From an uncultured Lachnoclostridium sp. (GTDB taxonomy: Bacteria > Bacillota > Clostridia > Lachnospirales > Lachnospiraceae), in NCBI GenBank assembly GCA_946499505.1, contig CAMMSL010000023.1, positions 1-35,302 on the forward strand: a stretch of DNA of 35,302 bases, given 5' to 3'. Below the pieces are notes generated by a model, which was not told where the DNA came from, searched no databases, and worked only from the letters and a program-made list of their open reading frames with translations. Positions 14,941 through 23,380 of the stretch are shown here, piece after piece. Within the stretch, counting starts at the first letter, position 1. Each line of letters starts with the position of its first letter. Made by a program: the position numbers and the translations under genes.

Positions 14941-16032
14941 ATGACATTATTTTTGAACAAAGAAACAGTGACAAGTGACATGAGTGATAACGCTTTACTG
15001 GCGTATGTTGCATTGCGACACGCAATGAGTGATTCGATTGCATTGGTCGGCAAATCTACTACCAAGATGTATGTATCCTCGGAGCAATTGTGTTATAACC
15101 TTACAGGCAACATCGCAGCCGGATATCTCTCGATGATAAACAAGGGCATAAGCGAACTTCAGGCCCGTGAGATGATAACGTTGGAGGATGCAGGTAAATA
15201 TGGATTGATATTCGATGTTGAAAAATTATATCTTGACACAAAGAAACAATACTTTGTCATGATTGAGGAAAGGGAAGTCAGGAAGATACTTAACTGTGAA
15301 CAGATTACATATTGTAACAAGCGTGTGTCTCTAATGAGATATTTTATTGCATTGATTAGCACCTTTGACAATTCAGCATCCTTTGAATATGGTGCCGGAA
15401 AGATTGGTCACATGACGATTGATTTTATAGCGGCGCAGGCGCATACATCGTTGCGTACTGCTAAGAGATACAATGATGAGTTATCCGACATGCAAATAAT
15501 TTACATATATAGGACAAATGACAAATTAGTAGTCGATGGTAAACTAAAGCAAATCAAGAATACCTACAGCCGATATAAGGACAAAGATATATGCATTAAT
15601 TTCGGTGAGAACTCAGAAAGTCAAGGATATATCCATCAGGTCGTAATACCACGAAAGAACAAAGAGCAAGCAGATCGAAACCGTAGTCTGGGAGCAAAAT
15701 ATAATGCTCTGCTCAATTGGCACACTGACGGTAGAGAATATAAATATGATGAGGACACAATCCGTGAGGTATATCGATACGTGGACAATAAAAACAAACA
15801 ACTGAATGAACTGATTTCGGAGAAAGAAGAAGAATGCAAACGGGTTGGAAAAATTTCAGAGAGTGAGCAAAAATATCTTGATGGATTAAAAGAGCAACTT
15901 CGGGATCTTGATTTCCTGGAAGAGTATAAACCTATTCCGGCGAAGGATAAAACTCAGGAGGTATGGGGTGATCCGTTGCCGGTGGACGATTGGTCAGATG
16001 AAGAGTTGTTATATTATTTGGATCAACTGTAA
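14941..16032 (+). CDS. replication initiator-like protein (winged helix)
   Basis: The 363-residue protein opens MTLFLNKETVTSDMSDNALL and has two winged-helix-like segments: about 13-85, and about 155-200 with DFIAAQAHTSLRTAKRYNDE. A charged C-terminal half ends with an acidic WSDEELLYYLDQL tail. This architecture is seen in initiator or primosome-like proteins of Firmicute plasmids and phages. CGGAG lies about 11 nt before the ATG, and the nested palindromes directly upstream suit an origin. It probably starts replication of the excised element. Alternatively it is another DNA-binding regulator. Confidence 0.65.
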   Translation: MTLFLNKETVTSDMSDNALLAYVALRHAMSDSIALVGKSTTKMYVSSEQLCYNLTGNIAAGYLSMINKGISELQAREMITLEDAGKYGLIFDVEKLYLDTKKQYFVMIEEREVRKILNCEQITYCNKRVSLMRYFIALISTFDNSASFEYGAGKIGHMTIDFIAAQAHTSLRTAKRYNDELSDMQIIYIYRTNDKLVVDGKLKQIKNTYSRYKDKDICINFGENSESQGYIHQVVIPRKNKEQADRNRSLGAKYNALLNWHTDGREYKYDEDTIREVYRYVDNKNKQLNELISEKEEECKRVGKISESEQKYLDGLKEQLRDLDFLEEYKPIPAKDKTQEVWGDPLPVDDWSDEELLYYLDQL

Positions 16033-16093
16033 GATGCAATGTATATGAGATGTACGAAATCCATTGGACGTTAAACGTCTATTGGGATGCAAT

Positions 16094-16126
16094 GGTGGTG
16101 ACTTAATATTATTTGAAGTCACCACC
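16094..16126 (+). promoter_or_regulatory. 11-bp hairpin between rep and packaging genes
   Basis: GGTGGTGACTT (16094-16104) pairs perfectly with AAGTCACCACC (16116-16126). Only AAAATTTT follows, so it is a weak terminator at best. It may separate early from late transcripts. A smaller GACGTTAAACGTC palindrome lies just upstream. Confidence 0.55.
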
Positions 16127-16181
16127 GAAAATTTTCGGGAGTGAAATGTATATTATATAGAAGAAAGTGAGGATTTTTACT

Positions 16182-16424
16182 ATGATAAACAGAACAAATA
16201 GAACAACGGAGACAGCAAGGTTTGCAGGACTTGAGGATGAATTCCTCTATAAAAATTATCTTGGTATCAAGCAGAGAATTGCAGAGATGTTAGAGGATGA
16301 TTATTTTGACGTGGATAAGGTAAAGTTTACTCTCTGGTATCTGGACGAGGAGCGACATAAATTAGATGAACTGAAAGCACACAGATACGTGGAACGGATG
16401 CAGAAAAAAGAAGGTGAGGACTAA
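16182..16424 (+). CDS. hypothetical protein upstream of terS
   Basis: The 80-residue, charged and probably all-helical protein (FAGLEDEFLYKNYLGIKQRI, LDEERHKLDELKAHRYVERM) has no recognisable family. It starts at ATG 16182, behind GTGAGG, and its stop TAA overlaps the terS start in TAATG, so the two are translationally coupled. Position suggests a packaging accessory or regulator. Confidence 0.65.
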   Translation: MINRTNRTTETARFAGLEDEFLYKNYLGIKQRIAEMLEDDYFDVDKVKFTLWYLDEERHKLDELKAHRYVERMQKKEGED

Positions 16425-16858
16425 TGGCAACTATTACGAAAGATTATAAGACGATAATCCAGAAGATGCAGGAAGTTGCACCGAATTACATTGCGAAATA
16501 TGTAGAGTGGTATCTGACTGATCCAGAGGACAGATGCACATGGGAGGAATTGTGTACCTGTGACCAACAGTTTAAGTCTCGGAGCGGCGGATATAAGACC
16601 GAGGAATTTGCCAAGGAAAACTGGCTGACTCGAGAGGATACTCAGAGAGCAATCCAGATATATATGAAGCACATGAAAACCTACAACACAATGCGGATTT
16701 ACCGGAAGATGTTGGACAAGGCATTGCAGGGAGATGTTAATGCGGCAAAATGGGTTGAGCAATTCCATGAGTCAGATTTCTTTGATGAGTCCACAGATGA
16801 AATTGATGAATTTCTCAACAAGGTAAACATCCCGAAATTGAAAAAGGTCAGGGAATGA
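16424..16858 (+). CDS. terS: terminase small subunit-like protein
   Basis: The 144-residue protein has an N-terminal helical region, a segment with WLTREDTQRAIQIYMKHMK that could be an HTH, and the C-terminal signature KALQGDVNAAKWVEQFHESD followed by an acidic tail, common in small terminase subunits. TerS rings recognise the packaging site and load TerL. It lies 4 nt before terL and shares a TAATG junction with the preceding gene. Family assignment rests on the C-terminal motif and position. Confidence 0.7.
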   Translation: MATITKDYKTIIQKMQEVAPNYIAKYVEWYLTDPEDRCTWEELCTCDQQFKSRSGGYKTEEFAKENWLTREDTQRAIQIYMKHMKTYNTMRIYRKMLDKALQGDVNAAKWVEQFHESDFFDESTDEIDEFLNKVNIPKLKKVRE

Positions 16859-16862
16859 TGTT

Positions 16863-18443
16863 ATGGCAATCAGTAAACAAAATATGAAAAAACTGGAATG
16901 GCTGTTTGCGGATGAAAACAAATGTGACTTTATTCAGAACTTTATCAAGATTGCCGATAAGAACGGTAATATTGTGCCGTTTGTATTGACACATGAGCAA
17001 CGGGAATTGATTGAGGGGCTGGATCATCTCAATATCATCTCTAAGAGCCGACAACTGGGAGTAAGTGTGTGCTGTGCTGCGTTGGCAATCAGAGAATGTA
17101 TAGTTAAGGAACACTCGACCAATGTATTAATATCACACTCTCAGGCAAGTACCAATGCGGTATTTGATAAGTTGAAGCAGATGTTTTATTCATTGCCGGA
17201 GTGGATACGTCCTGATTTGTTGGCTAACAACAGACAGGCACTTACTTTTGCTAATGGCTCATCTATCGTATGCCAGACAGCAGGCAACAAAGAATTGCTC
17301 CGTGGTAATACGGTCACAGGTATCTTACACGCTTCTGAGTTTGCCTTTTGGAAAGATCAGGATAAAGCACTGCAATCAATGATGCAGGCGGTATCATCTT
17401 CATCTACAGTTATTGTGGAGTCAACATCTAATGGATTCAATCGATTTTCAAAAATATATATGGAAGCAAAGAATGGTGAGAGTGCTTTTAAACCATTCTT
17501 TTTCAATTTTATCAATGGACGGACTCTGTTTGAGAGCCAGTATAAGCAAGCAGTGAAGTTGTACAAGGCTCAAAATAATGGGAAGATGCTCACGGAAGAT
17601 GATTATGACGATGAGGAAAAGCGTCTTGCCAAGTTAGGAATGACACCGGATCAGGCAATCTGGCGGCGACAGAAAATATCAACATCATCGCCGGAGGCGT
17701 TTCGTGTGGAGTTCCCTGCAACACCTGAGGAAAGTTTTCTTGCTACTGGCACAAGTGTATTCGACAGTATGCGGGTATCGAAGTTACAACAGGCACTTGT
17801 TACGAAAAAAATTAAGCCTTTGACCAAAAATCAGATTGTGGGAATACCTGCAATCCTGCAAACATATCTAGGCAAATCATTATTAATCTGGAAAATCCCA
17901 CAACACGGAATGAAATATTATATTGGAGTCGATGTGTCGGAAGGACTCGGCGGCAAGCATGACTACTCTACTATGTTTATCATGGACAAGGACGGTCACC
18001 AAGTAGCCGAGTTTCGTAATAACTCCATCAAACCGTATCTGTTTGCGGATATTGTTGACGCAATGGGCCGTTGGTATAACAAAGCATTGCTCACAGTTGA
18101 GAAAGCGTCTGGCGGTCACAGTGTCATCGAACGTCTACGATATGAGAAGCACTATATGAATATGACCAAGTATAAGACCTATGACGAGTTTAAGCGTGTG
18201 ATCTGGAATGTGGGATTTGACACCAATAACAAAACTAAGAGTATTGCTGTTAATGATGCACGGGAATGGTTTGACAAGGGGCTTGTAGATATAAACAGTA
18301 ATAATCTTTTAGAGGAAATGAAAACTTTTGTTGCGGATGATAAGGGTGGCTTCAATGCAGTGTCAGGCAGCCATGATGATTTAATTAGTGCGCTATGGCT
18401 GTGCATACAGGGATATAAACAAAATCTGTGGTATCCATTTTAG
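16863..18443 (+). CDS. terL: terminase large subunit (ATPase-nuclease)
   Basis: The 526-residue DNA-packaging motor has an N-terminal ATPase and a C-terminal RNase H-like nuclease. Visible features: a Walker A-like SKSRQLGVS (about residue 60), the Walker B region GILHASEFAFWKD in which Ser replaces the usual Asp but the catalytic Glu is kept (as in HGSEVAFW-type terminases), a coupling STSNGF, then nuclease acidic residues in IGVDVSEG, TVEKASGG and GSHDDLISALW. The length is typical. With its own TerL the element should not need a helper's packaging motor. Confidence 0.93.
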   Translation: MAISKQNMKKLEWLFADENKCDFIQNFIKIADKNGNIVPFVLTHEQRELIEGLDHLNIISKSRQLGVSVCCAALAIRECIVKEHSTNVLISHSQASTNAVFDKLKQMFYSLPEWIRPDLLANNRQALTFANGSSIVCQTAGNKELLRGNTVTGILHASEFAFWKDQDKALQSMMQAVSSSSTVIVESTSNGFNRFSKIYMEAKNGESAFKPFFFNFINGRTLFESQYKQAVKLYKAQNNGKMLTEDDYDDEEKRLAKLGMTPDQAIWRRQKISTSSPEAFRVEFPATPEESFLATGTSVFDSMRVSKLQQALVTKKIKPLTKNQIVGIPAILQTYLGKSLLIWKIPQHGMKYYIGVDVSEGLGGKHDYSTMFIMDKDGHQVAEFRNNSIKPYLFADIVDAMGRWYNKALLTVEKASGGHSVIERLRYEKHYMNMTKYKTYDEFKRVIWNVGFDTNNKTKSIAVNDAREWFDKGLVDINSNNLLEEMKTFVADDKGGFNAVSGSHDDLISALWLCIQGYKQNLWYPF

Positions 18444-18458
18444 GAAGGAAGGTGCGGA

Positions 18459-19766
18459 ATGAATAAGACAGAAGAATATATATTGAAACAATACAGTGGT
18501 GATCCGCTATGGTTTACCGAAGAGGTGAATCAGGGCAATCATGTCGCAAGGATCGCCAGTGTGATTTCAAATAGAAATTATCTGGCTGGACGGCATAAGG
18601 TGTTACAACGTGAGGACAGCCACTATAAGGGAAAAGAGTTTATTGTAAGGAAAACGATACTGAACTACGCAAAGACAGTTATCAGATTCCATAATACATA
18701 CTTACTTGGCAGACCAACACAGTTATCTTCATCTGATGCAGATACGGTCAAGACATTTAATGAGATTTATAAGATGGCTCATTATGATACTGTGGATTAT
18801 GAGGTGATTGATCGTGTCAATAAGTTTGGGGATGCTTATGAGGTTGTGTACTTTGATGAGGGTATGATTAAGAGCAAGGTGCTTGACAGTTCGTGTTGTT
18901 ATCCTGTTTATGATGATTGCGGTAATTACATTGCATTTATTGAGTACTGGACTGACGCATATACGAATATCAGTTATTATAATGTATATTATCCTGAGTA
19001 CGTGGATCATTGGAGTAATGAAGGCGGCGATCTGTATCTTGTCTCAACCGATACAAGCGTTGGACTTCCGATACATTACCATAATTTCTCGGATGAGGAT
19101 TATAATTTTGGTGTGAGTTTACTGACGGACATTAAACCGATCATGGATGATTTAGAGGATATGATGAGTAAACTCGGTGATGCTATCTATACCAATAGCA
19201 TGAGTGTCATGCCTATTGCTATCGGTCAGAGGATTGAATCCAGTATCCCTGCGGATGCTATGGGATATGTGCTTAATTTGGATAACGGTGATTTTAAATA
19301 TGCGTCTGCGACAATGGATTACAATACCATAAAACTGTATCTGGATAATCTCAAGCAGATGCTAAATGATATTGCCTGTATACCGAGTGTACTGGGCAGC
19401 AGTACCTCGATTGCGAACATATCAGAAATTTCAATGGAAATACTCATGATGATGGCAAACCTTAATGCGGATGAAACAAAGAAGTGGCTGAATATTGGAT
19501 TTGCTAAGAGGTTTGAGAAATTTCAGAAGATACTGGCAATGCAAGGTATTGCGGTGACAACGGATGTATCTGTGATCTATAACGTGTCGGCTCCGATTGC
19601 ATCAAGTGATATGATTGCTAATCTGAAAGCGTTGAAAGAACTTGGAGCGATTTCAACGGAGAGTATCATGGAGAAGAGTGATGTGATTAGTGATGTAGAT
19701 GCGGAGAAGGAACGATTGAGGATTGAGAAAAGCACCGGCGGAGGTGCTGAAAATAAGGGTGAATGA
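18459..19766 (+). CDS. portal protein (SPP1 gp6-like)
   Basis: The 435-residue protein forms the dodecameric DNA gate at one capsid vertex. Family features are the N-terminal YLAGRHKVL, FHNTYLLGRPTQL, the DVNKFGDAYEVVY-like beta segment (residues about 125-145), the DIKPIMDDLEDMMSKLGDAI helix, GSSTSIANISEISMEILMMM and a C-terminal coiled region ending in a Lys/Glu tail. A Shine-Dalgarno GGAAGGAAGG precedes the ATG, 15 nt after terL. The terS-terL-portal order is standard. What follows is not: no minor head protein comes next. Confidence 0.9.
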   Translation: MNKTEEYILKQYSGDPLWFTEEVNQGNHVARIASVISNRNYLAGRHKVLQREDSHYKGKEFIVRKTILNYAKTVIRFHNTYLLGRPTQLSSSDADTVKTFNEIYKMAHYDTVDYEVIDRVNKFGDAYEVVYFDEGMIKSKVLDSSCCYPVYDDCGNYIAFIEYWTDAYTNISYYNVYYPEYVDHWSNEGGDLYLVSTDTSVGLPIHYHNFSDEDYNFGVSLLTDIKPIMDDLEDMMSKLGDAIYTNSMSVMPIAIGQRIESSIPADAMGYVLNLDNGDFKYASATMDYNTIKLYLDNLKQMLNDIACIPSVLGSSTSIANISEISMEILMMMANLNADETKKWLNIGFAKRFEKFQKILAMQGIAVTTDVSVIYNVSAPIASSDMIANLKALKELGAISTESIMEKSDVISDVDAEKERLRIEKSTGGGAENKGE

Positions 19767-19771
19767 TGGAA

Positions 19772-19850
19772 ACTATATATAGTGTTGCGTAAAAGAATAA
19801 ATGTACTATATATAGTAGAACATAATACTTTAGTGTAGTAAAGTATTGCA
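19772..19850. repeat. paired palindromes after the portal gene
   Basis: The 12-bp palindrome ACTATATATAGT occurs at 19772-19783 and again at 19805-19816 (33 bp apart), followed by the hairpin AATACTTTA/TAAAGTATT (about 19824-19847). Together they could be a twin operator or a transcript end. Confidence 0.5.
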
Positions 19851-20049
19851 GTTAAATTTTCGCCATTCTATTAAATTGTGCACACAATTATATGATATCC
19901 AGTATAAAGCCAAATGTACCCTAATACTACACTATTATGGTATGTTTGGTGGCTGGATACTTTACCGTGATAAAGTAAAATGCAGGTATAAGACGAAATC
20001 TGCCATGCAGGGGTATTTGCAGTTTTGGAGAATGTGCAAATGTCACTAA
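19846..20049 (+). CDS. possible small protein, unrecognised
   Basis: A 67-residue TTG-started frame ending in a compact segment (FGGWILYRDKVKCRYKTKSA then MQGYLQFW) that looks protein-like. There is no convincing ribosome site, and the start overlaps a hairpin. The function is unknown. The wider 19767-20345 interval otherwise holds only palindromes and no clear gene. Confidence 0.25.
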   Translation: MQLNFRHSIKLCTQLYDIQYKAKCTLILHYYGMFGGWILYRDKVKCRYKTKSAMQGYLQFWRMCKCH

Positions 20050-20213
20050 AATGTTGCTCAAAATTCGCAAGACTCTTAATCTTACGAACGATTTTGACTC
20101 AAAATGGCGTGTTTTTGGGGCTTTTTGGGGGTAAATAATCGGATGAAAGCAAAATTTCATGAGGTGGTATAAGTGTTGTGCAGGATATACAATGCTGCCG
20201 GAGATGGATTTAT

Positions 20214-20264
20214 CGGCATATATAACAAAATTATGGTGCGAATTTTGTGCAATATTATATGCCG
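20214..20264. repeat. nested inverted repeat
   Basis: CGGCATATA (20214-20222) pairs with TATATGCCG (20256-20264), and inner ACAAAATT (20225-20232) pairs with AATTTTGT (20241-20248). It lies between the portal gene and the converging XRE gene. Confidence 0.6.
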
Positions 20265-20315
20265 TTACCCCTCTTTTGAAATGGGGCGAAAATGTGACTC
20301 AAAAAATCCGCACAG

Positions 20316-20351
20316 ACAAAAAATGAGATATCCGGACAGGACACCTCATTT
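20316..20351 (-). terminator. intrinsic terminator of the minus-strand XRE gene
   Basis: On the minus strand AAATGAG..CTCATTT stems (20351-20345 with 20327-20321) lead into TTTTTTG. The XRE stop codon overlaps the upstream arm. Confidence 0.65.
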
Positions 20352-20630
20352 ATCTCTTAACATATTAACAATCTGCATAACAGCACTAATCTCATCATTG
20401 CTTAATCCAGTAACATCTATATTGCGTGTTTCCGTAATACCGAGCAAATAATCTGTTGATACATGAAAGATCCGGGAGAGACTAATCAGTACTTCATAGG
20501 ATGGATACCTGCTACCAGATTCGTAAGAAGAGATTGCACTAACGGCAACACCAAGTAATTCAGCGAGTTGCTGTTGGGTAAGCCTTTTTTCATGTCTTAA
20601 TTCCTTTACTTTATCTCCAAAATTCACCAT
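20346..20630 (-). CDS. XRE-family repressor-like regulator
   Basis: The 94-residue protein has a classical HTH (about 3-60: FGDKVKELRHEKRLTQQQLA, ELLGVAVSAISSYESGSRYP) and a short C-terminal helix (ISAVMQIVNMLRDK). The start is the ATG at 20630, with GAGGG 8 nt upstream; three extra codons to 20639 are less likely. It is the only gene of the element on the minus strand. It diverges from a strong promoter at 20724, so it probably represses the lipoprotein cluster and itself, and may be the element's master regulator. Confidence 0.85.
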   Translation of the reverse strand: MVNFGDKVKELRHEKRLTQQQLAELLGVAVSAISSYESGSRYPSYEVLISLSRIFHVSTDYLLGITETRNIDVTGLSNDEISAVMQIVNMLRDK

Positions 20631-20723
20631 TAGTATCACCCTCTTTCACATATGGTGATGTTACTGTATCAAAAAGAATATCTGCATAGGTGAAAATATA
20701 TACACTAAAACAGAAAATTATTG

Positions 20724-20752
20724 TTGAATTTAGATGTGCAGAATACTATAAT
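20724..20752 (+). promoter_or_regulatory. promoter of the lipoprotein cluster
   Basis: TTGAAT (20724-20729), a 17-bp spacer and TATAAT (20747-20752) precede the lipoprotein ATG by about 35 bp. The 95 bp between this promoter and the XRE start is the likely operator region. Confidence 0.8.
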
Positions 20753-20786
20753 TGAATTATCTAAATTTAACAGGGGGATATTATCA

Positions 20787-21206
20787 ATGAAGAGAAAATT
20801 TCTCAAAGTACTATCTGGCGTGAGTGTATCATTGCTAATAGGCGTAACATTGTGCGGTTGTGAGGATACAGATACTTATGATTCGAATAATGAATATGAG
20901 TCCACGTCTACAAGCAATGATTATTCATCGGGATATGAGGATGACTATGACTATGGATCAACTGATAACTATGATACATACGAAAATGACTATGATTCAT
21001 ATTCGGATGATTATTCAAGTGATACGGAGGATTCCGCCGGAGATGGATATAGTTACAGTGATACAGACCCTTTTTACAAGGCAAATGATCATAATGGAGA
21101 TGGCAAAATAAATGATGAAGAATTTTCTGATGCAATGTCAGATGCTATAGATTATTATTATGATGCGTATGAGCAAATGATGGAGGAAGAAGGAAATGGC
21201 GAATAA
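20787..21206 (+). CDS. acidic lipoprotein with C-terminal EF-hand
   Basis: The 139-residue protein has a basic N-terminus, a hydrophobic stretch and the lipobox TLCGC (Cys about 23), so it should be lipidated on the outer face of the membrane. The middle is a low-complexity Asp/Tyr/Ser/Glu linker. The C-terminus carries a textbook 12-residue EF-hand loop, DHNGDGKINDEE, suggesting Ca2+ binding. AGGGGG lies about 9 nt before the ATG at 20787. It is the first gene of a five-gene cluster of envelope-like proteins under its own promoter. No family function is known to me. Confidence 0.8.
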   Translation: MKRKFLKVLSGVSVSLLIGVTLCGCEDTDTYDSNNEYESTSTSNDYSSGYEDDYDYGSTDNYDTYENDYDSYSDDYSSDTEDSAGDGYSYSDTDPFYKANDHNGDGKINDEEFSDAMSDAIDYYYDAYEQMMEEEGNGE

Positions 21207-21294
21207 CAATAATAATAACGGCGGCGGTATGGGTTTTTGGGGAATGGTTGGTGCAATTTTAGTTGCTCTCTTCATTTTTTCAGTGATTGGCTGA
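21196..21294 (+). CDS. 32-residue single-pass membrane micro-protein
   Basis: ATG 21196 lies 4 nt after GAGGAAGAAGG inside the end of the lipoprotein gene. The product starts MANNNNNNGGGMGFW, then has one hydrophobic helix (GMVGAILVALFIFSVIG). The poly-Asn/Gly head and lone helix resemble small membrane effectors or pore-formers. It overlaps the lipoprotein by 11 nt and ends 1 nt before the next gene, so it is tightly coupled. Confidence 0.65.
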   Translation: MANNNNNNGGGMGFWGMVGAILVALFIFSVIG

Positions 21295-21295
21295 T

Positions 21296-21673
21296 ATGGT
21301 TCGTAAAAACATAATATTGATACTCATAACATTAGTCATATATGCAATCAATCAAAATGTAAAGATGAGTATTGCCAATGATGCTATTCGGTGGTTTATG
21401 ACTTGTTACTTTAATGACATGATAGGCGGTATTACTTTTACCGCCTATTGTTGTATTTTTGTCGAGTTATATAAGGGTTCAATTATAAAACTGTATCAAA
21501 TTGAAGGAATACTTTTTCTGAGTGGTGTATTTTGGGAATATATTACACCCTTGTATAGAAATACTACAAGTGATCCGTGGGATATTGTCGCATATATGTT
21601 TGGAGGATTATTATACTGGGTGATTATAAAGATATGGACGAAGAACGAGAAGAGCGGTTTTGGAAATTCATAA
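21296..21673 (+). CDS. four-helix membrane protein, VanZ-like architecture
   Basis: The 125-residue protein has four membrane segments (about 5-20, 40-58, 70-88, 97-115). The last loop and helix, FWEYITPLYRNTTSDPWD then IVAYMFGGLLYWVI, resemble the Glu-xx-Asp/small-residue pattern of VanZ-like proteins. No enzymatic role is assigned. ATG 21296 follows the micro-protein stop by 1 nt; a TTG at 21287 is an alternative. Third gene of the envelope cluster, whose 3' end overlaps the next gene by 40 nt. Confidence 0.65.
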   Translation: MVRKNIILILITLVIYAINQNVKMSIANDAIRWFMTCYFNDMIGGITFTAYCCIFVELYKGSIIKLYQIEGILFLSGVFWEYITPLYRNTTSDPWDIVAYMFGGLLYWVIIKIWTKNEKSGFGNS

Positions 21674-21870
21674 CAGGTGATGATCTGGACTTCTATGAAG
21701 AATACACCATTCATCTCACGGATGAAGAACAGGAAAAGTTTTTTGAGGAAAATCCAGATTTTATGTGTGATTATCCTGTGAGTCGTGATAAAATGTATCT
21801 ATTGAGAGATGTGGTGTTTCGAGGAATTTTGAGGAGAATCAGAGAGTACGAGGGAGGAAAAAGTCTATGA
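21634..21870 (+). CDS. small acidic hypothetical protein
   Basis: The 78-residue soluble protein MDEEREERFWKFITGDDLDF has a central TDEEQEKFFEENPDFMCDYP and a basic C-terminal helix. I know no family. ATG 21634 lies within the end of the membrane-protein gene, and its stop overlaps the next start in ATGA, so it is translated with its neighbours. It may bind or regulate the membrane proteins. Confidence 0.65.
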   Translation: MDEEREERFWKFITGDDLDFYEEYTIHLTDEEQEKFFEENPDFMCDYPVSRDKMYLLRDVVFRGILRRIREYEGGKSL

Positions 21871-22913
21871 AAAAGTGTCCAAAATGTAACAATTTGTGTG
21901 AAGACAAATTTGATTATTGTTTGACGTGTGGGTATCATTTTACAGGGAATGAAGAAACTATTGAAAATCCTGAAAGTGATAAGACATCAGATAATGAAGA
22001 TATTGAAAACCATGACATTATTGAAAAAGCGACTACTGAGGAAAATGTAGAGTCAGATGAAAATAAAAATATCGACTTTGATGCTCATGCGGAGAAAAAT
22101 GAAGAAAGTCCAGATGTACAAGAAACTGACTCGCCAATAAATCATGAACCTGTAAAGAAGATAAAACGAAATCTTGGTAAACGTATGATAGGAGAAGTCA
22201 TTGGCGGTGTAGTGTTAATAATTGCGTTAATTGTGGCAATTAGTAAAAGCGTACAGGTGACTTCACTTCAAAAACAGTATGATGAAGTTTCACAGGAATT
22301 AGAAGCGGCAAACGAGCAAATTGCTTCTCTTACAGATGATAATGCAGAATTATCACAGGCCAATGATGAATTGACAAGCAAAAATGATGAACTTGAAAAT
22401 GGTGCGGCTAAACAGTTAGTTGATATTAAGAATGCATATGAAGATGGAGATTGGGAAACGGTAATAAGTTTAGCGGATACTTTGCATGAGCAGTATAATG
22501 GCAGTGAAGAGGACAAAGAAGCACAGGAGTTAGCATCTGCAAGTCAGGCTAAGATTGATGAAGCAAATGCAGCCAAAGCCGCAGAAGAAGCAAAAGGTTA
22601 TGAAACAGGAATTACATATGACCAACTTGCACGTACTCCAGACGATTATTATGGAAAAAAAGTAAAATTTTACGGTAAGGTTGTTCAAGTAATTGAGGGC
22701 AGTGGAGATGATGTCCAGATTCGACTTGCTGTAGACGACAATTATGATACTATTCTGTTTGGACAGTATAGCAGTGATATTGTATCATCAAGAGTTTTGG
22801 AGGACGATTATATTACTATATATGGAACGTCTGTAGGTACAATAAGTTATGAGTCTACTATGGGCGGTACGATTACAATACCGGGCGTATATATTGATAA
22901 AATAGATCAATAA
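21867..22913 (+). CDS. zinc-ribbon/TM/coiled-coil/OB-fold membrane protein
   Basis: The 348-residue protein has an N-terminal zinc ribbon (CPKC..CLTC, residues 4-20), an acidic linker (about 30-95), one membrane helix (about 110-132, GGVVLIIALIVAI), a coiled coil (about 133-175) and a C-terminal beta domain (about 248-345, YDQLARTPDDYYGKKVKFYG) typical of OB-fold/tRNA_anti-like modules. The zinc ribbon should be cytoplasmic and the OB domain extracellular. Last gene of the cluster: ATGA overlap with the preceding gene and a terminator after the stop. Its role is unknown; sensing or envelope remodelling is possible. Confidence 0.75.
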   Translation: MKKCPKCNNLCEDKFDYCLTCGYHFTGNEETIENPESDKTSDNEDIENHDIIEKATTEENVESDENKNIDFDAHAEKNEESPDVQETDSPINHEPVKKIKRNLGKRMIGEVIGGVVLIIALIVAISKSVQVTSLQKQYDEVSQELEAANEQIASLTDDNAELSQANDELTSKNDELENGAAKQLVDIKNAYEDGDWETVISLADTLHEQYNGSEEDKEAQELASASQAKIDEANAAKAAEEAKGYETGITYDQLARTPDDYYGKKVKFYGKVVQVIEGSGDDVQIRLAVDDNYDTILFGQYSSDIVSSRVLEDDYITIYGTSVGTISYESTMGGTITIPGVYIDKIDQ

Positions 22914-22920
22914 AACACAT

Positions 22921-22953
22921 AAAGGGATTACGGCAAACACCGTAGTCCTTTTG
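22921..22953 (+). terminator. intrinsic terminator of the envelope cluster
   Basis: AAGGGATTACGG pairs with CCGTAGTCCTTTT around a short loop, ending in a short T-run. It separates the cluster from the connector gene. Confidence 0.8.
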
Positions 22954-22973
22954 TTACGAAAGGGGGGCATACA

Positions 22974-23321
22974 ATGCAGATATTAGACCGATTAAAAATG
23001 GAACTGTCTAACCAAAAGTATTTCCCGGATGAACAATACACTCAATTCCTGACAGAGAACGGGCTGACAGCAACGGCGGAATACAACAAGGAAACCGACC
23101 AGAGGAAGTTACTCTTGACGGTACTGGATATTTTAGAAGCAATCTCCAATGACATTGACATTATGACAAGCGTGACCACAGAGTTTAATACTACAGGTGC
23201 GGCATACAAATATATTGAGCAGAGGATTGCACAGGTTAAGGATAAGATTTCATCCTTACCGGATGAAAATGAGGAAGAAGAATACAGTTGTTTTTCGTTG
23301 ATGTTTACGCACAATGGATGA
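22974..23321 (+). CDS. head-tail connector-like protein
   Basis: The 115-residue helical protein (MQILDRLKMELSNQKYFPDE, LLTVLDILEAISNDIDIM, TGAAYKYIEQRIAQVKDKI) resembles the short head-completion connectors found behind capsid genes in Firmicute phages, which seal the portal and dock tails. GAAAGGGGGG precedes the ATG. It is the last gene before attR. In the circular form it is followed by att, integrase and the Ig-like structural gene, restoring a head-completion neighbourhood. Family recognition is from sequence pattern only. Confidence 0.7.
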   Translation: MQILDRLKMELSNQKYFPDEQYTQFLTENGLTATAEYNKETDQRKLLLTVLDILEAISNDIDIMTSVTTEFNTTGAAYKYIEQRIAQVKDKISSLPDENEEEEYSCFSLMFTHNG

Positions 23322-23380
23322 TAAAATTTATGATTGACAGGTCGGTGATCTGAGGGTAATATAGTGATGTAACAAAAAAG

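Noticed and set aside
20173-20451. 92-codon plus-strand frame
   Set aside because: It overlaps a nested hairpin and the antisense of the XRE gene and has a TTG start with poor coding character.
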